This document shows, in pieces, positions 23,677-29,257 of a DNA stretch of 32,443 bases. Origin of the DNA: Desulfarculaceae bacterium (GTDB lineage: Bacteria > Desulfobacterota > Desulfarculia > Desulfarculales > Desulfarculaceae). The stretch spans positions 1 through 32,443 of the forward strand of contig JAMOVV010000129.1 in NCBI GenBank assembly GCA_027067385.1, written 5' to 3'. The notes under the pieces are model-generated. The model made no database searches. It was given only the letters and a program-made list of their open reading frames with translations, and had not been told where the DNA came from. How positions within the stretch are numbered: position 1 is the stretch's first letter; each line of letters starts with the position of its first letter. The position numbers were made by a program, and so were the translations under genes.

Positions 23677-24312
23677 TTAGCTGCGGCGGCGACGGCGGCG
23701 GAAGAAGGTGCCACCGAACAGGGCCGAACCGAACAGCAACAGGGTAGCAGGCTCGGGGGTCTGGGTGAGGGTAGCGTTGATGGCCGAGACCGAGTAGTCG
23801 TGGTTTTCACCGTTGGTGTTAAAGGCGGTGAAGGCGATGGCGAATCCCGGCTGGCCGCCGAGGTCTATGGAGGTGACGCCGTTGGTCACATTGATGTGCT
23901 GTCCGGAGGCGGCCTGGAAGAGTTGCGGCGCACCTAGGTCAACGCTGTAGTATCCCTTTTCAATGTAGGGATGGTTGGTGGACTCGTAGAAGAGGTCGGT
24001 AATACCCAGGCTCTGCAGGTACACCGGCTGACTGAAGGTAAAGATCAGGGTCTCTTGCCCATCGACCTCGTCGTTCTCGCCACCGGTTACCCCGTAGCCG
24101 TCGGTGCTGTCCCAATATAGATTAGTGGGAACCGAGGCCACGGTGAGGGTCACCCCCGTCCAGCCGGCGCCGAGGTATGACAGGTTGCGGGTAAAGGTTT
24201 GGGTGCTGCCCGGGTTCCAAGAGGAATCCAGGAAGTTGATGTTGGCGGCCGAAGCTGGCATGGCCAACAGAACCATTGCCAACCCCAAGATGATCGCGGT
24301 CCTTCGATGCAT
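23677..24312 (-). CDS. PEP-CTERM sorting-domain protein 1
   Basis: The 211-residue protein has a signal peptide (AIILGLAMVLLAMPASAA) and a C-terminal PEP-CTERM signal: TPEPATLLLFGSALFGG, then a phenylalanine pair and an RRRRRR tail. That signal is recognised by an exosortase (not in the window), which cleaves and anchors or releases exported proteins. The middle is a beta-rich domain without known motifs (NINFLDSSWNPGSTQTFTRN, LYWDSTDGYGVTGG). It is a paralogue of gene 2 (24771-25418). The ATG at 24312 lies six bases after AAAGGAG; the GTG before it is too close. Probable role: an extracellular or surface structural protein. Confidence 0.8.
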   Translation of the reverse strand: MHRRTAIILGLAMVLLAMPASAANINFLDSSWNPGSTQTFTRNLSYLGAGWTGVTLTVASVPTNLYWDSTDGYGVTGGENDEVDGQETLIFTFSQPVYLQSLGITDLFYESTNHPYIEKGYYSVDLGAPQLFQAASGQHINVTNGVTSIDLGGQPGFAIAFTAFNTNGENHDYSVSAINATLTQTPEPATLLLFGSALFGGTFFRRRRRRS

Positions 24313-24373
24313 CACGGGCTCCTTTCAATTATCTGCGAATTATTATTCTTATGTCCCCTATAAAGACAACATG

Positions 24374-24392
24374 GTCAACAAATATTTCACAG
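24374..24392 (-). promoter_or_regulatory. Shared promoter element, PEP-CTERM gene 1
   Basis: On the minus strand the block reads CTGTGAAATATTTGTTGAC. CTGTGAAATA plus TTGAC four bases later recurs upstream of all three PEP-CTERM genes. TTGAC can serve as a -35 box. The -10 sequence seen in the other two (GTGAATAAAT) is not conserved here. CTGTGAAATA could be an activator or UP-type site. Confidence 0.55.
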
Positions 24393-24576
24393 GTAGAACT
24401 AAAATCAGCATAACGGTCTAGGAATAAAGTCACGGTTAGGCGCCGATGGCTGGTTGCCAGGTAGGAAACCCAGGTTACTTACTTGGTAATACCATCGCGT
24501 AGTTTGGGATGTGGTGGCCGCGAAAAAAGTAGGATAAAGGTATAAAAACAGGTGGTTATGTACTAGTCCCCTGGAT

Positions 24577-24606
24577 GGCGCCCCGGGATAGGGTTCCCGG
24601 GGCGCC
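24577..24606. other. Conserved intergenic hairpin, unit A
   Basis: GGCGCCCCGGG and CCCGGGGCGCC form a perfect 11-bp stem with an eight-base loop. A matching hairpin with one mismatch is at 25679-25708 in the next unit. It is not followed by T residues. It may bound the repeated unit or fold in the 3' region of the transcript. Confidence 0.55.
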
Positions 24607-24718
24607 AGGTAGGGAAAAGGCGGCCAAACCCGGCCGGGCCACGATAAACCCGCCGGTCTGGTGTCGGCGGGCCTGTTTTAGGCACAGCAAGCCGCGGCAG
24701 CGGGCCGAGGCGGCCACG

Positions 24719-24746
24719 AAAAAGCGGGGCCCGTCAGGGCCCCGCC
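24719..24746 (-). terminator. Terminator of PEP-CTERM gene 2
   Basis: A perfect 9-bp stem (GCGGGGCCC/GGGCCCCGC, loop GTCA) is followed on the minus strand by six T residues. It is nearly the same sequence as the terminator of gene 3. Confidence 0.85.
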
Positions 24747-24770
24747 GGGATAGCAGTCGATGGTAGGAGG

Positions 24771-25418
24771 TTAGGCGTGGCGACGGCGGCGGAAGAAGGC
24801 TCCGCCGAACAGGGCCGAGCCAAACAGCAGCAGGGTAGCGGGCTCGGGAGTCTGGGCGATGAGGGTGGCGTTGATGGACGAGACCGAGTAGTCGTGATGT
24901 TCATGCGGGACCTGGGATTTGGGGTTAAAGGCGGTGAAGGTCAGGGTGGTTCCCTGCTGGCCGCCTAGGTCCGGGTTGGCGACGCCGTTGGTCGAGCCGA
25001 CGACTTGGCCGGGTACGGCCTCGAAGAGCTGCGGCGCACCGAGGTCAACGGTGTAGTATCCCTTCTCAATATAGGGATGGTCGTGGGACCTGTGGAAAAG
25101 GTCGGTGATGCCGACGCTCTGCAGGAGCACCGGCCGGTTAAAGGTAAATACCAGGGCCTCCTGGTGGTCGATCTGGTCGTTTATGCCACCGGTTACCCCG
25201 TAGCCGTCGGTGTTATCCCAGTATATGTTGGTGGGAACCGAGGTCACGGTGAGGGTCACCCCCGCCCACTCGGCGCCGAGATATGATAGGCTACGGGTAA
25301 AGGTTTGGGGGCTATCGGGCCGCCAGAAAGAATCCAGGAAGTTGATGTTGGCGGCCGAAGCCGGCGTGGCCAACAACGCCATTGCCAAACCTAAGACGAT
25401 CGCGGTCTTTCGAAGCAT
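24771..25418 (-). CDS. PEP-CTERM sorting-domain protein 2 (paralogue of 1)
   Basis: The 215-residue protein matches gene 1 along its length: the signal peptide (AIVLGLAMALLATPASAA), the start of the mature part NINFLDSFWRPDSPQTFTRSL, the YIEKGYYTVDLGAPQLFEA block, and the C-terminal TPEPATLLLFGSALFGGAFF plus RRRRHA. The main differences are in the middle (DQIDHQEALVF) and an extra PKSQVPHEH stretch before the end. It arose by tandem duplication with gene 1, judging by the shared non-coding flanks. The ATG at 25418 follows AAAGGAG. Surface or exported role inferred from the sorting signal only. Confidence 0.8.
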   Translation of the reverse strand: MLRKTAIVLGLAMALLATPASAANINFLDSFWRPDSPQTFTRSLSYLGAEWAGVTLTVTSVPTNIYWDNTDGYGVTGGINDQIDHQEALVFTFNRPVLLQSVGITDLFHRSHDHPYIEKGYYTVDLGAPQLFEAVPGQVVGSTNGVANPDLGGQQGTTLTFTAFNPKSQVPHEHHDYSVSSINATLIAQTPEPATLLLFGSALFGGAFFRRRRHA

Positions 25419-25450
25419 CACCGACTCCTTTCTGTAATTGTCATACCTTT

Positions 25451-25494
25451 ATTTATTCACGATAAAGACACGAAGGTCAACAGATATTTCACAG
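25451..25494 (-). promoter_or_regulatory. Shared promoter element, PEP-CTERM gene 2
   Basis: On the minus strand CTGTGAAATATCTGTTGAC (25494-25476) is followed after 15 bases by GTGAATAAAT (25460-25451). The same pair with the same spacing occurs at gene 3. With TTGACC as -35 and AATAAA as -10 the spacer is 17 bases. Confidence 0.6.
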
Positions 25495-25678
25495 ATAAAT
25501 GTAAAATCAGAATAACGGGCTAGGAATAAAGTCACGGCCGGACTTAGATGGCTGGTTGCCAGGTAGGAAGCTCAGGTTACCCTATTGGTAATACCATTGC
25601 GTGGTTTAGGTCTAAATTATCGCGGTAAAGTCAAGATAAGTCCGAGAAAACGATTAGTTACAATACTGGTCCCTGTAC

Positions 25679-25708
25679 GGCTCCCCGGGGCGGTTTTCCC
25701 GGGGCGCC
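25679..25708. other. Conserved intergenic hairpin, unit B
   Basis: GGCTCCCCGGG and CCCGGGGCGCC pair with a single mismatch around an eight-base loop, at the position equivalent to the unit A hairpin. Keeping a stem while the loop changed suggests the fold matters. Confidence 0.55.
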
Positions 25709-25800
25709 CGGCGGGAAAAAAAGCAAAACCGACCAGCTCGGTGCCGGTGGGGCCCATTTTAGGCACAACAAGCCGCGACAGCGGACCGAGGCGGCCACGC

Positions 25801-25827
25801 AAAAGCGGGGCCCGTCAGGGGCCCCGC
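25801..25827 (-). terminator. Terminator of PEP-CTERM gene 3
   Basis: The stem GCGGGGCCC/GGGCCCCGC (loop GTCAG) is followed on the minus strand by four T residues. The sequence is almost identical to the gene 2 terminator, although the two genes' middles differ. Confidence 0.75.
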
Positions 25828-25847
25828 CGGGATAGCGGTCGATGAGG

Positions 25848-26534
25848 TTATGCGTGGCGGCGACGGCGCAGGAAGGCCCCGCCGGCCAGCACCGAACCGA
25901 ACAGCAGCAAGGTGGTGGGCTCGGGGGTCTCGGCCCCGGCCACCCGTACGCTGTTGAGTGTAAAGTCGTGGTCCTTTATGCCCGAGGACCGCAGCAGCAA
26001 CGAGGTGGCCTTGGTGCCGGAGAGGTCCACGGTCATAGCGCCGGAGGTGAAGGGCTTGGGGAAGGTCTGGGTGGGGTCGTTCTGGAAGACGGTCTGCCAG
26101 GTGAGCCCGTCATCCACGCTATACTTGAGCCCTTCGAAGAACGGTTTCTTGTGCGGCTTGTTGGTGTACTCCAGGTACAGAAAGTTGACCGTGAAGGAGC
26201 TTAGATACACGGATTGGCCGTTGTCTAGGGCAAACGACAGTTGCTCGCCGGGGCCGATCTCGTTCCCGGCCCGGCCGCGATGTACCCCGATACCCACGGC
26301 GGTCACTCCATTGACGGTTCTTTTCTTAAAACCCAGCCAGGCGTTTTTTTGGCCGTTTTTCTTAAATGCCCCCAGGGTGAAACCTATACTCCCCTTGGTG
26401 CCGCTGTATTGATGAGGCCCGTGCGTTTTCCAATTAGAGTAAGGCGCGCCGGTGAATTCGATATTGGTGGCCCAGGCCGGGACGGCCAGGAGGCCTACCG
26501 CTAGTGCCGAGATAATAAGAACCTTGCGGATCAT
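25848..26534 (-). CDS. PEP-CTERM sorting-domain protein 3
   Basis: The 228-residue protein has a signal peptide (VLIISALAVGLLAVPAWA) and a C-terminal PEP-CTERM signal TPEPTTLLLFGSVLAGGAFL with RRRRHA. The mature domain differs from genes 1 and 2: it is beta-rich with a KYSVDDGLTWQTVF segment and a VYLSSFTVNFLYLEYTN stretch, which resembles carbohydrate- or lectin-like sandwich folds, but no family can be named. The ATG follows AAAGGGGGG. It shares promoter element and terminator with its neighbours, so the three are probably controlled together. No exosortase gene is in the window. Confidence 0.78.
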   Translation of the reverse strand: MIRKVLIISALAVGLLAVPAWATNIEFTGAPYSNWKTHGPHQYSGTKGSIGFTLGAFKKNGQKNAWLGFKKRTVNGVTAVGIGVHRGRAGNEIGPGEQLSFALDNGQSVYLSSFTVNFLYLEYTNKPHKKPFFEGLKYSVDDGLTWQTVFQNDPTQTFPKPFTSGAMTVDLSGTKATSLLLRSSGIKDHDFTLNSVRVAGAETPEPTTLLLFGSVLAGGAFLRRRRHA

Positions 26535-26580
26535 AGTTATCCCCCCTTTGTTATCCTACTTTTATTATCCGGTACCTGTA

Positions 26581-26624
26581 ATTTATTCACCTAAAAATCA
26601 AAGTTGTCAATAGTTATTTCACAG
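26581..26624 (-). promoter_or_regulatory. Shared promoter element, PEP-CTERM gene 3
   Basis: On the minus strand CTGTGAAATAACTATTGAC (26624-26606) is followed after 15 bases by GTGAATAAAT (26590-26581). TTGACA and AATAAA give a 17-base spacer. This is the best of the three copies. Confidence 0.62.
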
Positions 26625-27167
26625 GCTGGCGAGTTTTCGGGGGCGCCCGCAGGGTGGCGGGGATACCGGCTGGCGGCGGGATATGCCATAACATTTGGTA
26701 AATTCATCAGATAATCCGGGACGCCGCCCCATGGCCAGCGCCCGACGGCAAAGACGAACAAGCGGCGGACGGGTTCGCTGCTCTTCGTTCAGGGCGCAGC
26801 CCATGATGTCGCGGGGGATGTAGTCCACGGGGTGGTCCTTGTCCGCCCCAACGGCGATCTCGCCAACGGGCCGGGGTAGCGCAGTTCGCGGACCCGGAAG
26901 GTGGCCCGGAACATATCGCAGTTGCCTTGTCGCTTTTCCGCAGCGGCTGTGCAGGCCGGACTGGGGGGCCCCGAGCACGAACGATTCTTAGCGCCCAGGG
27001 CCTAGTTGGCATTGGGGCGATGCAGCTTAGGGTACGGTTATCCTTCCCGGCCCGAGTGCAGTCGCCGGCCGTCGTATAGTTTGAAGATAACATGCAACCG
27101 CATGCCTTATTTTGCGAGAGGTAGTCGCTGCCGGGGAAGAATTTATCTGCGTTATATTTAATAATCG

Positions 27168-27201
27168 GTAGTTATAGGTGGACCCCTGTAGTTATAGGTG
27201 G
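27168..27201 (+). repeat. Two 14-bp direct repeats spaced by 20 bp
   Basis: GTAGTTATAGGTGG occurs at 27168-27181 and 27188-27201. The 20-bp period is about two helix turns, so two protein subunits could bind on the same face. The pair lies about 250 bp before the regulator gene at 27452. Confidence 0.55.
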
Positions 27202-27385
27202 CCCTCGTTGGTTGGCTGCTGGGGCGAAAAAATATATCAGGATAGGCCTTGGGGGCGTTTTCGTCAAAGACGGCAAGATTGCCGCAAATTTGACTTGTTC
27301 AATTGTTCCATAAACCTGTGTAAAGCCGGCAACATGGCCGTTTGCCGATGAAAATCATCAATCCCCTCAATATCATGGCCGGCTT

Positions 27386-27406
27386 GTCTTGCCTACAGGG
27401 CAAGAC
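27386..27406 (+). promoter_or_regulatory. Hairpin in the leader of the KaiC-like/XRE/cupin regulator
   Basis: GTCTTGCC and GGCAAGAC pair over eight bases with a TACAG loop, 45 bases before the start codon. There is no T-run. It could be an operator or a leader structure. Confidence 0.45.
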
Positions 27407-27451
27407 GGTGGTAATAGCAGAATCAGTTACTAAATTCCTGGGGAGTCGGCC

Positions 27452-28750
27452 ATGGGTGCAAGGAGATCGGTTTCATCTGGGGTGCAGCAACTGGACCAGC
27501 TTTTGGACGGGCTATTCATCGGCGACAACGTGGTTTGGCTTGATGACGCCGGCAGCCTGGCCCATGTGTTTTGCCGGGAGTTCATCCAGTCCTCGCGCGA
27601 GCAGCACAAGCCGTTCATCTACGTGAGCTTTGATCGTTCGCCCAAGAACCTGCTGGACAAGCTGGGTCCCCAGGCCGACTACCCGGAGATGGTCATCCTG
27701 GACTGTTTCACCTGCGGCCGTGGGGCGTCCTCGGAGCTCTTTTTGAAATTCTACGACCACCTGCCCGATGACTTCACCGGCCGGTTGCAGATGGTGGAGC
27801 ATCCCGGTGACCGCGCCCAGTTGGCCACCGCCCTCTACGACCTGCACGCCCGGCTCAGCGGCGACGTGCGCCTGGTCTTTGAGTCGCTCACCGGCATGCG
27901 TGAGCTCTGGGGCGGGGAGGAGCAGTTGGCCGAGTTTTACAGCGCGGCCTGTCCCCGGCTCTACGAGCTCGACACCATCGCCTACTGGATACTGGAGAAG
28001 GAGGCCCACAGCTCGCGGCTCAAGGCGCGCATCGGCCAGGTGGCCCAGGTGGTCATCGACCTGTCCATCCGCCGCGGCACCACCTATCTCTCGGTGCTCA
28101 AGGCCGACCAGCGCCACCCGGACCACCGCCGCAAGCCGCTGAAGTACTGGGCCCACGCCGATGGCATCGGGTTCGAGGACGAGCGGGGCGGCACCGGTCG
28201 CCTGGAGCTGGGCCGGCGTCTAAAGAGTCTGCGGGGCAAGAAGGGGCTGTCCCAGTCCGAGTTGGCCCGCATGGTGGGGGTCACCCCCAGCACCATCAGC
28301 CAGGTGGAGTCCAACCTCATCTACCCCTCGCTGCCGGCCCTGCTCAAGATCGCCGAGGTCCTGGGGGTGGAGATGGCCAGCCTCTTCAAGGGCGAGATGG
28401 ACTCCGACCGGCCGCTGATCACCCGGGCCGACCAGTCGGTGGCCATCCAGTTCCCCGGTCTGAACCAAAACGCGGTGGAGGCCCACCTGCTCACTCCCCT
28501 GGGCTACGACGGCCGCGTGGAGCCCTACACCATCGAGATTCAGCCGGGCCAGGGAGTGCCCTCCCACTTCTTTCACCACAAGGGCCAGGAGGTGGGTTAC
28601 ATGCTCAGCGGCCGGCTGGAGGCCGATATCAGCGGTTCCCAGTACCTGCTGCAGAAGGGTGATCTCATCTACCTCACCACCCAGCAGCCGGCCGCTTGGC
28701 GCAACCCCGGCCCGGAGCCGGCCCGCATCCTGTGGATCAAGGCGCGCTGA
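27452..28750 (+). CDS. Three-domain regulator: RecA/KaiC-like (no P-loop), XRE HTH, cupin
   Basis: The protein has 432 residues. The N-terminal domain (about 1-235) follows the KaiC/MEDS-like RecA fold: SSGVQQLDQLLDGLFIGDNVVWL, HKPFIYVSFDRSPKNLL, VRLVFESLTGM and the strand TIAYWILE. Where a Walker A GxxxxGKT should stand, it reads DDAGSLAHV, so nucleotide binding by the classical loop is unlikely. Then come an XRE-type HTH (about 249-312, LGRRLKSLRGKKGLSQSELARMVGVTPSTISQVE) and a cupin (about 345-432, IQPGQGVPSHFFHHKGQEVGYMLSG and QKGDLIYL). HTH-cupin proteins are common regulators; the added RecA-like domain is unusual. Likely a cytosolic transcription factor sensing a small ligand through the cupin. 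Target unknown. Confidence 0.8.
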   Translation: MGARRSVSSGVQQLDQLLDGLFIGDNVVWLDDAGSLAHVFCREFIQSSREQHKPFIYVSFDRSPKNLLDKLGPQADYPEMVILDCFTCGRGASSELFLKFYDHLPDDFTGRLQMVEHPGDRAQLATALYDLHARLSGDVRLVFESLTGMRELWGGEEQLAEFYSAACPRLYELDTIAYWILEKEAHSSRLKARIGQVAQVVIDLSIRRGTTYLSVLKADQRHPDHRRKPLKYWAHADGIGFEDERGGTGRLELGRRLKSLRGKKGLSQSELARMVGVTPSTISQVESNLIYPSLPALLKIAEVLGVEMASLFKGEMDSDRPLITRADQSVAIQFPGLNQNAVEAHLLTPLGYDGRVEPYTIEIQPGQGVPSHFFHHKGQEVGYMLSGRLEADISGSQYLLQKGDLIYLTTQQPAAWRNPGPEPARILWIKAR

Positions 28751-28778
28751 CCGGTTTTGGCCGCACCGCCCATATAGC

Positions 28779-28807
28779 TTGACACCCCGCGGGGCGCTGG
28801 CGATAAT
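28779..28807 (+). promoter_or_regulatory. Strong promoter of the small Cys protein gene
   Basis: TTGACA (28779-28784) and GATAAT (28802-28807) are exactly 17 bases apart. The spacer opens with the palindrome CCCCGCGGGG. The start codon of the small gene is 37 bases after the -10 box. Confidence 0.75.
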
Positions 28808-28843
28808 CGGCGCGACGGGTCACCCCTGGTCGGAGGATACGCC

Positions 28844-29038
28844 ATGGACCCCTTGGTGCTGATGAAGCGCAGGGAAAACTGGTTTTGGTGCGATGACTTC
28901 AACTCGCGCACCAACCTGGCGGTGTGCCGGCTGCGGGTGGCCAAGCGCCGCTCCTACTACCCCTGCAACACCTGCACCCGCTGGCGCGAGATGGCCCGGC
29001 GCCAGGCCCCGCCTCCCGAGGACGCGTCCTCGTCATAG
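28844..29038 (+). CDS. Small conserved-looking protein with four cysteines
   Basis: The 64-residue protein has Cys16, Cys28, Cys41 and Cys44 (the last two as CNTC) in a basic, aromatic-rich context: ENWFWCDDFNSRTNLAVC, then RRSYYPCNTCTRWRE. Four Cys with a CxxC could bind zinc. The ATG follows GGAGG by six bases, and a near-consensus promoter lies upstream, so the gene is very likely real. The Ser-rich end and PPPED are probably disordered. No family is recognised. Confidence 0.65.
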   Translation: MDPLVLMKRRENWFWCDDFNSRTNLAVCRLRVAKRRSYYPCNTCTRWREMARRQAPPPEDASSS

Positions 29039-29257
29039 CTCCCGGCTGGCCGCGCACCGGCCCGCCTTTTAACTGCGGGGAGCAAACGTTGGGGGACTGC
29101 CGAACCGCGCACCGGCCGGGACGGCTCAGTATTTTTCTTTGGTCCCATACCAAGCTAAAAAAGCGTGATTGATTTGTTGGTGACGGCTATTTAGACGGCG
29201 GTTTCAGCGGCCCGGTGCGTAACCGTCGCTGGGCCCGGGTCGGCGAGATCGCCGGGG

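Larger units (their letters stand above)
24313..24770. other. Intergenic region between PEP-CTERM genes 1 and 2
   Basis: It holds the promoter-like element of gene 1 (24374-24392), a ~120-bp stretch shared with the region behind gene 2's promoter (words CTAGGAATAAAGTCACGG, GATGGCTGGTTGCCAGGTAG and TTGGTAATACCAT), an 11-bp hairpin at 24577-24606, and the terminator of gene 2. Nothing protein-coding is convincing. The parallel stretch at 25500-25800 shows that whole units were duplicated. Confidence 0.65.
25419..25847. other. Intergenic region between PEP-CTERM genes 2 and 3
   Basis: It holds gene 2's promoter-like element (25451-25494), the same ~120-bp conserved stretch as in the previous gap, the second copy of the hairpin (25679-25708) and the terminator of gene 3. 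The word TTTTAGGCACA followed by CAAGCCGCG is also shared with the previous gap. No gene is seen. Confidence 0.65.
26535..27451. other. Long region without a recognised gene
   Basis: This 917-bp stretch holds the promoter of PEP-CTERM gene 3 at its left end. Between about 26640 and 27090 the base composition is GC-rich and code-like on the minus strand; one frame reads GEIAVGADKDHPVDYIPRD near 26820-26880, but flanking frames shift and no start or ribosome-binding site fits. It may be a decayed gene. From 27100 on it is AT-richer and contains a 20-bp-spaced direct repeat (27168-27201) and a hairpin (27386-27406) before the regulator gene. Confidence 0.5.

Noticed and set aside
29050-29117. 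CCGCGCACCGGCC occurring twice (29050 and 29105)
   Set aside because: It is a short GC-rich word in a GC-rich genome, with no further structure around it.
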